Assembly (NCBI RefSeq): GCF_947495665.1
Contig: NZ_CANLZV010000002.1
Location: 1-64,000, forward strand
Length of the DNA: 64,000 nucleotides
Source of the DNA: an uncultured Sunxiuqinia sp.
Lineage (GTDB): Bacteria; Bacteroidota; Bacteroidia; Bacteroidales; Prolixibacteraceae
Direction of reading: 5' to 3'
The notes beneath the pieces were generated by a model. The model saw only the letters and a list, made by a program, of their open reading frames with translations. It searched no databases and was not told where the DNA came from. Positions 51,264 to 60,563 of the stretch are shown here, one piece after another. The position numbers and the translations under genes are program-made. Within the stretch, counting starts at the first letter, position 1; the number at the start of each line of letters is the position of its first letter.

Positions 51264-52076
51264 CTACCAGTCTTTGTCGGTTTTGCGTTGCTGCGCTTTG
51301 GCGGCCTTCGCTTTTTTTACTTTCTCTTGAATTTTTTCTTCATCGTTTTGCAGAGCCTGCAACAACCGTTCCGCATTTTCCTTTGAAATTTTTTGCTGCT
51401 GAGGTTGCTGTTGCTGCTGGTTTTGTTTGTTCTGGTCCTGATTCTGCTTTTGCTGGTCTTTATTTTGATCCTTGTTCTGATCTTTGTTTTGATCTTGTTG
51501 GTCTTTGTTTTGCTGTTGATCCTTATTCTGATCCTGCTGATCCTTGTTTTGGTCTTTATTCTGATCCTGGTTTTGTTGTTGCTGCTGTTGCTGCTGTTCC
51601 TGCTGTTTTTTCAGGTTCATGGCGTACACCAGGTTGTATTTGCTTTCCAGGTCATCCGGATTGTTGCGAAGCGCTTTTTTGTATGCCTCAATGCTTTCAT
51701 CCAGTTTGTTTTGCATCATCATCGAGTTACCCAGGTTGTGGAAAGCCCGGGCTTTTTCATACTTATCTTCGCTTTTCTCGGCAATCTCTTCAAACTTGGA
51801 AGTTGCTTCTTCAAACTTCATTTGCTTATACAAGGCGTCGCCCAGGTTGAAGTTCCATTTCAAATCATCCGGTCGCTTGTCCAGGGCTTTGCGGTAGGCC
51901 GTTTCAGCCTGGCTAAATGCCACCGTGTCAATTTGGGTGGTGTCCTGCAAGGCCTGTTCAAAGATTTCGTTTCCTTGCCGTACGAACTTCCGTTCGTTTT
52001 GGGCCTGCGAACTGATGCCCAGCAAGAGCATAAAGATTAAAAGTCCTGTATGTAAGATCACTTGTTTCTTCATCAT
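51264..52076 (-). CDS. batC: BatC: TPR protein with Gln/Asn/Asp/Lys-rich tail
   Basis: 270 residues. A signal peptide or anchor (1-25) precedes TPR repeats (about 40-155). Residues about 158-230 are a low-complexity tract of repeated (Q)DQNKD, followed by a charged C-terminus. The tract is encoded by near-repeats of an 18-base motif (51410-51610). The first base set overlaps the batB stop by four bases (ATGA). BatC is usually a periplasmic TPR scaffold of the Bat complex; the repeated tract is likely disordered and its length probably varies between strains. Confidence 0.88.
   Translation of the reverse strand: MMKKQVILHTGLLIFMLLLGISSQAQNERKFVRQGNEIFEQALQDTTQIDTVAFSQAETAYRKALDKRPDDLKWNFNLGDALYKQMKFEEATSKFEEIAEKSEDKYEKARAFHNLGNSMMMQNKLDESIEAYKKALRNNPDDLESKYNLVYAMNLKKQQEQQQQQQQQNQDQNKDQNKDQQDQNKDQQQNKDQQDQNKDQNKDQNKDQQKQNQDQNKQNQQQQQPQQQKISKENAERLLQALQNDEEKIQEKVKKAKAAKAQQRKTDKDW
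51410..51610 (-). repeat. Low-complexity coding repeat in batC
   Basis: Degenerate repeats of codons for Gln, Asn, Asp and Lys, encoding poly-(Q/DQNKD); it may be prone to slippage. Confidence 0.8.
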
Positions 52077-53116
52077 CCAAATAGTTTGATGTTTTTCAAA
52101 TATTTGTTTTTCCGTTCTAAAATCAGAAAATCAACAAGAAGCATCAGGATGGCAAATCCTAAAAACCACTGAAACTGGTCTTCATAGTCAGAATAAACCA
52201 ATGATTCCATTTCTGCTTCCTCCATCTTGTCAATCTCGTTAAAGAGTGTGTTTAAGCCTACCTGAGCATTGTTGGCACGAACATAGATTCCGCTTCCGGC
52301 TGCTGCAATCTGCTGCAGCATTTCTTCATTCAGCTTGGTAATTACCACCTTGCCATCCTTGTCTTTCCGGTAGTCCTTTTGTCCGTTTACAGAGACCGGA
52401 ATGGGGCCGCCTTGGGGCAAGCCCATGCCGATGGTGTGCACGATAATACCACTTTCGGCCGCTGCTTTAGCCGCACCAATGGCATCGTCTTCATGGTTTT
52501 CACCATCGGTAATGATGATGATGGCTTTGTTGCCTTCAAACTGAGGGCTGAAAGACACTTGGGCCATCTCAATGGCCGCGCCGATGGCCGTTCCTTGGCG
52601 AGGAACAATGTCTGTACTTACCGAATTTAGGAATAGCTTGGCCGAAGGGTAATCGGTGGTAATTGGCAACTGGGTGTAAGCATCACCGGCAAATACAATC
52701 AGTCCGATTTTGTCATCACTCAGGTTGTCAATTAAACGCGAAATAGCCCGCTTGGCCCGCTCGAGGCGGTTGGGTTGAATGTCTTCGGCCAGCATGGAGT
52801 TAGACACGTCCAGACCGATAATCAGCTCCACGCCTTGACGCTTGACTGTTTTGAGTTTGCTGCCAAACTGAGGGCGGGCCAGTGCCACAATCAGTGAACT
52901 GATAGCCAGCAACCAGATAATGAATTTAACCACTGGTCGTGACTGGCTGACGTTGGGCATCAATTGGCTGATGGTTTCCGGCTGTCCGAAGCGTTCGAGG
53001 GCTTTTCGCCGGCTTCGTCGTGTAATCCAAAACAGGAGGATGAGCACTGGAATAATTGCCAGTGCGTATAGGTATTCAATATGTGCAAATCTGAACATTT
53101 CCATGGTCTGTGTCAT
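52073..53116 (-). CDS. batB: BatB: VWA-domain membrane protein
   Basis: 347 residues (later ATG codons at M5 and M7 are also possible). Two N-terminal transmembrane helices (about 16-32 and 63-83) precede a von Willebrand factor A domain with the MIDAS motif DVSNS (about 100-104) and the TD segment ITTDYPSA (about 152). A C-terminal helix (about 320-340) anchors the domain. With BatA and the MoxR ATPase it forms a membrane machine needed for aerotolerance in Bacteroides. It overlaps batA by one base (TAATG). Confidence 0.93.
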   Translation of the reverse strand: MTQTMEMFRFAHIEYLYALAIIPVLILLFWITRRSRRKALERFGQPETISQLMPNVSQSRPVVKFIIWLLAISSLIVALARPQFGSKLKTVKRQGVELIIGLDVSNSMLAEDIQPNRLERAKRAISRLIDNLSDDKIGLIVFAGDAYTQLPITTDYPSAKLFLNSVSTDIVPRQGTAIGAAIEMAQVSFSPQFEGNKAIIIITDGENHEDDAIGAAKAAAESGIIVHTIGMGLPQGGPIPVSVNGQKDYRKDKDGKVVITKLNEEMLQQIAAAGSGIYVRANNAQVGLNTLFNEIDKMEEAEMESLVYSDYEDQFQWFLGFAILMLLVDFLILERKNKYLKNIKLFG

Positions 53117-54111
53117 TAAGGAATGTTTCTGAATAAGGTTGTTTTTAGGAAGAGTCCCAAGAGAAGAACAACTCCGGCCAGTATGGCCACTCGGCTGAAC
53201 TCTTCGTCTTTCCGACTGTATTCCTTCACTTCCATTTTTGATTTTTCAAGCTGATCAATTTCCTCGTAAATCTGAATCAGCTTATCGTTGTTGGTGGCCC
53301 GGAAATAACGTCCATCGGTAATGTCTGCTATTTTCTGTAAAGTTTCCTCGTCAATTTTTACTTCCACCTCACGCATTTGGGTTCCAAAAGGCGTTTGCAT
53401 GGGGTAGGGGGCGGTACCAATGGTTCCGACACCAACTGTGTAAACCCGGATGCCAAAGGTTTTGGCCAGCTCGGCAGCAGTTTCCGGAGCTATTTCGCCG
53501 CGGTTGTTCTCACCGTCAGTCAGCAGAATAATGACTTTGCTGATGGCATCACTTTCTTTCAGGCGAGCCACAGAGGTTGCTAGCCCGTTGCCGATGGCTG
53601 TTCCATCCTCAATCATACCACTTTCAATATCCTTGAAAAGGTTGATTAGCACCGCGTGGTCGGTGGTCAGCGGGCACTGGGTAAAGCTTTCGCCTGAAAA
53701 AACAACCAGTCCCATTTTGTCATCGCGGCGGCCGGAGATAAACTCGGTAGCCACATTTTTTGCCGCTTCCAACCGGTTGGGCTGGAAGTCGCGCGCCAGC
53801 ATCGAGCTGGAGATATCCAGGGCAATAACAATGTCAATTCCTTCGGTGGTTACATCCTGCCAGCTGTTGGAGGATTGCGGGCGGGCCAGCGCCACAGTTA
53901 GCAGTCCAATACCGGCCAGTTGCAAAACAAAGGGCAAATGGCGCAGGTAGTGTTTCCAGCTTTTCGATAAGCCGCTAAATCCTTTTAAGGTTGAATACCG
54001 GATGCTTGCTCCTGCTTTTCGGTACCTGAAAAGATACCACACAATCATGGGAATGAGTACCAGCAACAGGTAAAAGAACTCCGGATTTTTATAGGTTACT
54101 CCGTTCATCAT
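53116..54111 (-). CDS. batA: BatA: VWA-domain membrane protein
   Basis: 331 residues, the paralogue of BatB. Helices at about 10-28 and 58-78, VWA domain with DISSS (about 95-99), TTDH (about 151) and TDGENN around 200, and a final helix near 305-325. The MIDAS residues are all present, so metal-dependent adhesion to a partner is possible. Ends in a one-base overlap with batB. Confidence 0.93.
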   Translation of the reverse strand: MMNGVTYKNPEFFYLLLVLIPMIVWYLFRYRKAGASIRYSTLKGFSGLSKSWKHYLRHLPFVLQLAGIGLLTVALARPQSSNSWQDVTTEGIDIVIALDISSSMLARDFQPNRLEAAKNVATEFISGRRDDKMGLVVFSGESFTQCPLTTDHAVLINLFKDIESGMIEDGTAIGNGLATSVARLKESDAISKVIILLTDGENNRGEIAPETAAELAKTFGIRVYTVGVGTIGTAPYPMQTPFGTQMREVEVKIDEETLQKIADITDGRYFRATNNDKLIQIYEEIDQLEKSKMEVKEYSRKDEEFSRVAILAGVVLLLGLFLKTTLFRNIP

Positions 54112-54117
54112 TTTTCC

Positions 54118-55110
54118 TTATTTTAAATCAACCTCTTCGCCTTCGCGGTCATCTTGCGGTTGACTTGTTTTTTTATCTTCCTGTTTGGTTTGATTCACAA
54201 AGAAGTAAGCGTTCATCAACGTCAGGTTATGGTCATCCGGCAGGGGATGGTATTTGGCAAATTTTACCAGGTCAGACAAGTTGAGAATGCTTTTCAGTTC
54301 TTCCAGTGATTTGGCCGAAATCAGATTTTTTTGTTGTTCAAAGGCCTGTACCGTTTCAACGGTAGTGTACTCCATGGCCTGAATCTGAAACCGGTCTTCA
54401 ATGTAGGTTCGCAGCGTATCGGACACCAAACTGTAATAGGTTTTGATTTCTTCACTCTGCCATAGCTTTTCTTCTTTAATCCGGTCTAATTCGCGCAAAG
54501 CAATAAGATGTGCCGGTTCTTTCGGTTTCGGCGGCTTCACAAAAATGGGTTTGTTTTGGCGTCGGCGCTGGATGTAGTAAAACAAGAAGAAAAGCAGGGC
54601 TCCAATCAAGATTACCCCCAAAATGTAGGGGGAAACTTCCTTGAGTGTTACCGGAGCCTCATAAGGCCTTTTGATGTCAACTGGTCCTTTGGTTGTATCA
54701 ATGGGCATGCTGTGCACAAAAAACTCAGCAGGCAAGGTTTCAATGGAATCGTACAACTCTTCATACTTCAAACGGAAATAGAAGGGAGGAACCACCTGCC
54801 GGCCACTGTCAAAAGAGGTGATGGTCAGGTTCTGGATGATTTTAATTTGATTTTCGGCATCCAACTGAAACGTGTCCAAGGGAGATTTTTCAATGACTTC
54901 AACCGAAGAAGAAAGTGAATCGCTGATCTCCGGAAATTCGAGGATCACATTGTTGGGCTGATCCACCTCAAGGCGCAGATTGAGTTGGTCTCCAATCAAA
55001 ACATTGGTGGAGTCGATTACAGCGCGTGCCTGTATTTTTTGTGCTTGAACGGTTGGTGCTTCCAGTAAAAATAAAGCCATTCCAACCGCCAGGTATTTTA
55101 GTTTTTTCAT
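54118..55110 (-). CDS. Membrane protein of the bat operon with unknown function
   Basis: 330 residues. A signal peptide (1-23, ending VQAQ), a periplasmic beta domain (about 25-155), a single transmembrane helix (about 162-182), and a helical cytoplasmic domain (about 200-310) ending in acidic residues. It matches the DUF4381-like protein commonly placed between DUF58 and batA in this operon. It has BatD-like Ig features in the outer part but is only half its size. Confidence 0.85.
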   Translation of the reverse strand: MKKLKYLAVGMALFLLEAPTVQAQKIQARAVIDSTNVLIGDQLNLRLEVDQPNNVILEFPEISDSLSSSVEVIEKSPLDTFQLDAENQIKIIQNLTITSFDSGRQVVPPFYFRLKYEELYDSIETLPAEFFVHSMPIDTTKGPVDIKRPYEAPVTLKEVSPYILGVILIGALLFFLFYYIQRRRQNKPIFVKPPKPKEPAHLIALRELDRIKEEKLWQSEEIKTYYSLVSDTLRTYIEDRFQIQAMEYTTVETVQAFEQQKNLISAKSLEELKSILNLSDLVKFAKYHPLPDDHNLTLMNAYFFVNQTKQEDKKTSQPQDDREGEEVDLK

Positions 55111-55114
55111 GCTG

Positions 55115-55996
55115 TTATGCTTTTAAGCCCCGCTTTTTGAAAAGCGTCATCAATGATCTCACATAGTCCTCATTGGTATTGATGTCGGCATAGTCCACGC
55201 CACTCTTTTTGAAACTGGTATCCAGTTTTCGGCTGGTTTCCTGCCACCATTGGGCATAGGTGTCGCGCACTTTTTTGCTGCTGCTGTCCACCCACGTGTA
55301 TTCGTTGGTTTCGGCATCTTTTAGCTTGATCATGCCAATGGGCGGCAGTTGTGTTTCCCGTTCATCGTAGATGCGCAGGGCCACAATGTCGTGTTTGTTG
55401 TTGGCAATGGTCAGTGCTTTATCAAAGTCGGGTTCGTTATGCAGAAAGTCGGAAATGATGAATCCCGTACATCGCTTTTTGATTGCGTTGGTCAGGTAAC
55501 GAATCGCTTCGGTGATGTTGGTTCCTTTGTTTTCCGGCTCAAAATCAATCAACTCACGGATGATCCGCAGAATGTGCGATTTTCCTTTTTTGGGTGGAAT
55601 GAATTTCTCAATCTTCTCCGAAAAGAAAATGACCCCGATTTTATCGTTGTTTTGAATGGCCGAAAAAGACAGGATCGCTGAAATTTCGGTGATGACATTC
55701 TTTTTGAACTTGTCCAGCGAACCAAAATCACGCGAACCACTGACATCAATCAGCAGCATGACCGTTAGCTCACGTTCTTCCTCAAAAATTTTGATGTACG
55801 GTTTGTTGTAGCGGGCGGTTACGTTCCAGTCGATGTTCCGAATATCGTCGCCAAACTGGTACTCGCGCACTTCGCTGAAAGCCATACCACGGCCTTTGAA
55901 AGCCGAGTGGTACTCGCCGGCAAAAATATTCCGGCTCAGCCCTCGGGTCTTAATCTCAATTTTCCGTACTTTTTTTAATAGCTCTGTGTGTTCCAT
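55115..55996 (-). CDS. DUF58-domain protein of the bat operon
   Basis: 293 residues from MEHTELLKK (ATG at 55996); a start eight codons upstream is possible. DUF58 shows the motif GDDIRNIDWNVTAR (about 45-58), followed by a VWA-like fold with LIDVSGS (about 82-88). Proteins of this family sit next to MoxR ATPases in most bacteria and are thought to be membrane- or substrate-linking partners. Operon gap to the next gene is 4 bases. Confidence 0.92.
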   Translation of the reverse strand: MEHTELLKKVRKIEIKTRGLSRNIFAGEYHSAFKGRGMAFSEVREYQFGDDIRNIDWNVTARYNKPYIKIFEEERELTVMLLIDVSGSRDFGSLDKFKKNVITEISAILSFSAIQNNDKIGVIFFSEKIEKFIPPKKGKSHILRIIRELIDFEPENKGTNITEAIRYLTNAIKKRCTGFIISDFLHNEPDFDKALTIANNKHDIVALRIYDERETQLPPIGMIKLKDAETNEYTWVDSSSKKVRDTYAQWWQETSRKLDTSFKKSGVDYADINTNEDYVRSLMTLFKKRGLKA

Positions 55997-56009
55997 ATTT
56001 ACAAGTTTG

Positions 56010-56070
56010 TGAAAGTTCAAAGTTTAAAGTTTCAAGTTGCCCAACTCGCAACTCACAACTCGTAACTCAT
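56010..56070. repeat. Short tandem repeats between moxR and the DUF58 gene
   Basis: 9-base units of the CAACTCGCA, CAACTCGTA and CACAACTCG type (56041-56068), preceded by an AAGTTCAAAGTTT-type repeat. They occupy the intergenic gap inside an operon. Confidence 0.7.
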
Positions 56071-56071
56071 T

Positions 56072-57067
56072 CTAAGGAACTTCAATCGTATTCAAAATAT
56101 CTGTAATGATTTCTTCGGATGTGATGTTGTTGGCCTCGGCTTCGTAGCTTAATCCAATACGGTGGCGCATTACGTCGTGACAAACGGCACGCACATCTTC
56201 GGGAACCACATAGCCCCGGCGCTTAATGAAAGCGTAGGCTTTGGCTGCTTGTGCCAGGCTGATACTTGCACGGGGCGATCCTCCGTACGAAATCATGTCG
56301 GCATATTTTTCGAGCTTGTATTCTTTGGGTTCGCGGGTTGCAAAAACAATATCGACAATGTATTTGCTTATTTTTTCATCCAGGTAAACGTCTTTCACCA
56401 CATCGCGGGCATTTAAAATATCTTGTGGTTGAAGGATGGTTGTTGCCTTGGGGAATTGCTTCAGCAGGTTCTGCTGAATAATCATTTTTTCTTCTTCCTT
56501 TTTCGGATAATTGATGACCACTTTCAACATGAAACGGTCAACCTGAGCTTCAGGCAGCGGGTAGGTTCCTTCTTGCTCAATGGGGTTTTGGGTGGCCATT
56601 ACTAAAAATGGTTCCTGCAATTTGAAGGTTTCATCGCCAATGGTAATCTGGCGCTCCTGCATGGCCTCCAGTAAGGCCGACTGCACTTTGGCGGGGGCCC
56701 GGTTAATCTCGTCGGCCAAAACAAAGTTGGTGAAAATAGGCCCTTTTTTAATGATGAATTCTTCGTTTTTCTGGCTGTAAATTAGTGTTCCCAGCAAGTC
56801 GGCAGGTAACAGGTCAGGGGTGAACTGGATGCGGGCAAAGTCGGCATTAATGGTTTGCGAGAGGGTGTTAATCGCCAAGGTTTTAGCCAATCCCGGAACC
56901 CCTTCCAAAAGGATATGACCACCGGAAAGCAATCCGATTAATAAGCTTTCTACCAAGTGTTTTTGACCTACGATGACCTTGTTCATCTCCAAACTGATCA
57001 AATCCACAAAAGAACTTTCTTTTTGGATTCGTTCATTCAATTCACGAATATCAACTGCTTGATCCAT
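56072..57067 (-). CDS. MoxR-type AAA+ ATPase of the bat operon
   Basis: 331 residues. Walker A GVPGLAKT (56-63), Walker B FVLADEINRAP (115-125), followed by the MoxR-type TQNPIEQEGTYPLPEAQ (about 154-170) and the C-terminal helical lid. MoxR ATPases act as chaperones in metal cofactor insertion or assembly of VWA partners. As first gene it likely sets expression of the whole operon through to batE. Confidence 0.95.
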   Translation of the reverse strand: MDQAVDIRELNERIQKESSFVDLISLEMNKVIVGQKHLVESLLIGLLSGGHILLEGVPGLAKTLAINTLSQTINADFARIQFTPDLLPADLLGTLIYSQKNEEFIIKKGPIFTNFVLADEINRAPAKVQSALLEAMQERQITIGDETFKLQEPFLVMATQNPIEQEGTYPLPEAQVDRFMLKVVINYPKKEEEKMIIQQNLLKQFPKATTILQPQDILNARDVVKDVYLDEKISKYIVDIVFATREPKEYKLEKYADMISYGGSPRASISLAQAAKAYAFIKRRGYVVPEDVRAVCHDVMRHRIGLSYEAEANNITSEEIITDILNTIEVP

Positions 57068-57225
57068 ATTTTAATTATTTGTTTCGATTTTGGTTCACGA
57101 AAATAGTTTAATGATCTTCTAAAAAGGATGTAACTTTGTTAAAAATTGTTAAGTTAACTTCCCGCTGAAAGAGCTGTAAAATTAATAATTTCAGACTTCC
57201 ATTCAGCCTTTTAGCTTATCTTTTT

Positions 57226-57233
57226 TACATTTG
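57226..57233 (+). promoter_or_regulatory. -7 box (TACATTTG) of truA
   Basis: Exact TAnnTTTG match 16 bases before the TTG start codon; no good -33 element. Confidence 0.5.
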
Positions 57234-57249
57234 CGGAAAATGCTATGTT

Positions 57250-58014
57250 TTGAAACAACGATATTTTATAGAGTTAGCTTATAATGGAACCCGTTTCCAT
57301 GGTTGGCAGGTACAGCCCAATGCCAAAAGTGTGCAGGAATCGCTGGAGAAAGCGCTGAGTACGATTTGTCGGGAATCCATCGCTGTTACTGGTGCCGGGC
57401 GAACGGATACAGGGGTTCATGCCAGTTATTTTGTAGCCCATTTCGAGTCGGAAAAAACCGTGCTTGATCATCCGGATTTCACCTACAAAATGAACAGCTT
57501 CCTGGGGCCTGACCTGGTGATTTTTCGAATCAGCAAAGTTGGTCCGCAGGCGCATGCCCGTTTTGACGCCACCTCGCGAACTTACCATTACTTCATCAAC
57601 CAGCGCAAGGATCCGTTTGCCCGCGAAACTTCCTGGTATTTTACCCGTCCGCTTGATGTGCACCAAATGAATGTGGCCTGCGCGGTTTTGTTTGATTACA
57701 TCGATTTTACCAGTTTCAGCAAGTTGCATACCGATGTGAAAACCAACAACTGTCAGATTTATTATGCCCGGTGGGTGGAGAAAGACCAGCAGCTGACGTT
57801 TACTATTAAAGCTGACCGGTTTTTGCGTAACATGGTTCGGGCTATTGTGGGAACCATGGTGGAAGTGGGACAGGGAAAGCTTGATATTCCCGGATTCCGA
57901 CAGGTCATTGAAGCCAAAGATCGTGCTCTTGCCGGGGCATCTGCGCCGCCTCAGGGCTTGTTTTTAGCCAATATTGCTTATCCCGAAGATGTCTTTCAGC
58001 GTATGGAAGATTAA
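57250..58014 (+). CDS. truA: tRNA pseudouridine(38-40) synthase
   Basis: 254 residues. It modifies uridines 38-40 of the anticodon stem. The catalytic aspartate lies in GRTDTGVHA (50-58, D53), preceded by the NGTRFHGWQ pattern (about 12-20). The reading frame begins at TTG (57250); no in-frame ATG exists before the conserved KQRYFIELAYNG, so TTG must be the start. An out-of-frame ATG-TTT-TGA (57245-57253) overlaps this TTG, an interesting start-stop that could influence initiation. Confidence 0.93.
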   Translation: MKQRYFIELAYNGTRFHGWQVQPNAKSVQESLEKALSTICRESIAVTGAGRTDTGVHASYFVAHFESEKTVLDHPDFTYKMNSFLGPDLVIFRISKVGPQAHARFDATSRTYHYFINQRKDPFARETSWYFTRPLDVHQMNVACAVLFDYIDFTSFSKLHTDVKTNNCQIYYARWVEKDQQLTFTIKADRFLRNMVRAIVGTMVEVGQGKLDIPGFRQVIEAKDRALAGASAPPQGLFLANIAYPEDVFQRMED

Positions 58015-58169
58015 TTGGTGCCGTTGGACCTGGAGGTGAGCAACAATTGATTTTATTTAAAATGCCTGTGTGTAGTTTCAATTTTCAAGTTGAAGTGTCG
58101 ATTTTTGAAAATTTAGCAGCAAAATCTGTTTGTTGAGCGTCAGTTTTTATTTAAAACCTGACAATTTAT

Positions 58170-58200
58170 ATTGTTTCTTTGGTCTGTGCTGCTAATTTTG
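58170..58200 (+). promoter_or_regulatory. Promoter of iorAB
   Basis: ATTG, 19 bases, then TAATTTTG (58193-58200); the -7 box is exact and the -33 box has one mismatch. Leader about 26 bases. Confidence 0.55.
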
Positions 58201-58233
58201 GACTTCGAAAAAAAGAACTAATAAATCGATACC

Positions 58234-59844
58234 ATGCAGAAGCATTTGTTATTAGGAGTTGAAGCTGTCGGACAGGGAGCGATTGACGGTGGAATGTCAG
58301 GCGTTTATGCTTATCCGGGTACCCCTTCAACCGAAATTACTGAATATATCCAAGACAATGAGTTAGCCATTGAGCGTAAGCTCCATAGTAAATGGTCGGC
58401 GAACGAAAAAACAGCTTACGAAACCGCTTTAGGAATGAGCTATGCCGGTAAGCGAACGATGGCTTGTATGAAGCATGTAGGCTTGAATGTGGCTGCCGAT
58501 GCCTTTATCAATTCGGCCATTACCGGTGTAAATGGCGGTTTTGTGTTGACTGTGGCCGATGACCCATCCATGCACTCTTCGCAAAACGAGCAGGATTCAC
58601 GGTATTATGCCAAATTTGCCATGATTCCGGTTCTGGAGCCAAGCAATCAGCAGGAAGCTTACGATATGGCACGCGAAGGATTTGCACTTTCTGAAGAAGC
58701 AGGTGTTCCGGTGATGTTAAGGATTACAACCCGTTTGGCACACTCCAGAGCAGGAGTAGCCATGAAACCGGTTTTGGATGAAAACCAGCTGAGCATGCCT
58801 CAGGACTCCAAGCAATTTGTGTTGTTGCCGGCTATTGCCCGTCGTCGGTACAAATCGCTGCTTGAAAAACAGGCGGCTTTTGTTAAACTATCTGAAGAGT
58901 CAGTTTACAATCAATACATTGATGGCGACGAAAAAAGCCTGGGAATTATTTGCTGCGGGATTACCTACAACTACCTGATGGAGAATTACCAAGACGAGGC
59001 TTGTCCTTACCCGGTATTGAAAGTGTCACAATATCCGCTTCCTGAAAAACAGCTGAGAAAGCTGGAAGCCGAGTGTGATGAGATTTTGGTATTGGAAGAA
59101 GGTTATCCGTTGGTTGAAGAAGACCTGAAAGGTTACTTTGCGAATGGCACTCAAATAAAAGGACGTTTGGATGGTAGTTTGCCGCGTGATGGTGAGCTGA
59201 ATCCGGATTTAGTTGGAAAAGCACTTGGTAAAGAAATCTACCAGGGAATTCCTGTTCCCCCGGTAGTGGCGAATCGTCCTCCGGCTTTGTGTCAGGGATG
59301 TGGTCACCAGGATGCCTATGAAGCGATGAACGAAGTGCTGGCCGACTATGGCAAAGGGCGTGTTTTTTCGGACATTGGCTGTTATACGTTAGGTGCTTTG
59401 CCTCCTTACGAAACCATCAATTCCTGTGTGGATATGGGCGCATCCATCACCATGGCGAAGGGCGCCGCTGATGCCGGTTTGGTTCCTGCTGTTGCGGTTA
59501 TTGGAGACTCCACGTTTGCCCACTCTGGCATCACCGGTTTGTTGGATGCGGTGAATGAAAAATCGAACATTACGGTTGTCATTTCCGACAATGAGTCGGT
59601 TTCAATGACTGGTGGACAGGATTCATCAGCCCAGGGGAAAATTGAAAGTATTTGTGAAGGCCTCGGCGTTGATCCGGCACATATTCGTGTGATTGTGCCA
59701 TTGAAAAAGAACCATGCCGAGTTGGTTAAGTTATTCCGCGAAGAGCTTGAATATGATGGTGTGTCGGTTATTATCCCACGTCGTGAATGTATCCAGCGTG
59801 CCAGCCGTCGCAAAAGAAATCAAAGTCGTCATGCCAACCATTAA
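58234..59844 (+). CDS. iorA: Indolepyruvate:ferredoxin oxidoreductase, alpha subunit
   Basis: 536 residues. With IorB it oxidatively decarboxylates aryl pyruvates (from Trp, Phe, Tyr) to acyl-CoA, reducing ferredoxin, or works in reverse to make aromatic amino acids in gut bacteria. The N-terminal pyrimidine-binding part has GAIDGGMSGVYAYPGTPSTEI; the TPP domain has C353-Q-G-C356, DIGCYTLG, and DSTFAHSG with DNESVSMTGGQ. Classical IorA proteins are about 60-100 residues longer with a C-terminal two-[4Fe-4S] ferredoxin domain. Here only one cysteine lies near the end, so an external ferredoxin is needed. Followed closely by iorB. Confidence 0.92.
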   Translation: MQKHLLLGVEAVGQGAIDGGMSGVYAYPGTPSTEITEYIQDNELAIERKLHSKWSANEKTAYETALGMSYAGKRTMACMKHVGLNVAADAFINSAITGVNGGFVLTVADDPSMHSSQNEQDSRYYAKFAMIPVLEPSNQQEAYDMAREGFALSEEAGVPVMLRITTRLAHSRAGVAMKPVLDENQLSMPQDSKQFVLLPAIARRRYKSLLEKQAAFVKLSEESVYNQYIDGDEKSLGIICCGITYNYLMENYQDEACPYPVLKVSQYPLPEKQLRKLEAECDEILVLEEGYPLVEEDLKGYFANGTQIKGRLDGSLPRDGELNPDLVGKALGKEIYQGIPVPPVVANRPPALCQGCGHQDAYEAMNEVLADYGKGRVFSDIGCYTLGALPPYETINSCVDMGASITMAKGAADAGLVPAVAVIGDSTFAHSGITGLLDAVNEKSNITVVISDNESVSMTGGQDSSAQGKIESICEGLGVDPAHIRVIVPLKKNHAELVKLFREELEYDGVSVIIPRRECIQRASRRKRNQSRHANH

Positions 59845-59855
59845 AAATTGAAAAC

Positions 59856-60437
59856 ATGAAATCAAACATTATATTAGCCGGGGTAGGCGGACAGGGAATT
59901 TTATCGATTGCCGCTGCTTTGGGAACAGCTGCCCTTGAAAATAATTTACACATTAAACAGGCCGAAACGCACGGCATGAGCCAGCGTGGTGGTGCGGTAG
60001 TTTCGCACATGCGCATTTCAGATAAACCCATTGCATCGGACTTAATTCAGATGGGAACAGCCGATCTGATTCTTTCTGTTGAGCCGATGGAGGCTTTGCG
60101 GTATTTGCCGTTTTTATCTGAGCGGGGTTACCTGGTAACCAATACGACTCCTTTCATCAATATTCCCAACTATCCGGAGTATGAAAAGGTGATGGAAGAA
60201 ATTCATCGCTTGCCGCGTTTTGTGGCCATCGATGCTGACGGAATTGCCAAAGAAGCCGGTAATGCCCGGGCTTCGAACATGGTGATGTTGGGAGCTGCCA
60301 GCCCGTTTATCGATATTGATTTTAGCAAGTTGGAAGACGGAATCCGGGAAGTTTTTGCCCGCAAAGGAGAGCAAATTGTTGAAGTTAATTTAAAAGCAAT
60401 TCGTGCCGGACGTCAGTTTGCACAGGAAAACAAGTAA
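59856..60437 (+). CDS. iorB: Indolepyruvate:ferredoxin oxidoreductase, beta subunit
   Basis: 193 residues from MKSNIILAG; the frame is open 23 codons upstream into iorA but this is the family start. It is the gamma-type domain of 2-oxoacid:ferredoxin oxidoreductases, with GVGGQGILS (about 9-17), ETHGMSQRGGAVVSH (about 38-52) and LGAASPFI near 145. It lies 12 bases behind iorA and is translated as one unit with it. Confidence 0.93.
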   Translation: MKSNIILAGVGGQGILSIAAALGTAALENNLHIKQAETHGMSQRGGAVVSHMRISDKPIASDLIQMGTADLILSVEPMEALRYLPFLSERGYLVTNTTPFINIPNYPEYEKVMEEIHRLPRFVAIDADGIAKEAGNARASNMVMLGAASPFIDIDFSKLEDGIREVFARKGEQIVEVNLKAIRAGRQFAQENK

Positions 60438-60563
60438 CTCAAGCTTGAGCTTTAAGGTTATAAATGGAGGTTCAATCTTACCGATTGGGCCTTTGTTTTT
60501 AGTGGCTTTATGTGTTACCTTGGTCGCTTCATACGAACAAATACTACTCAAAATAATACAGTT

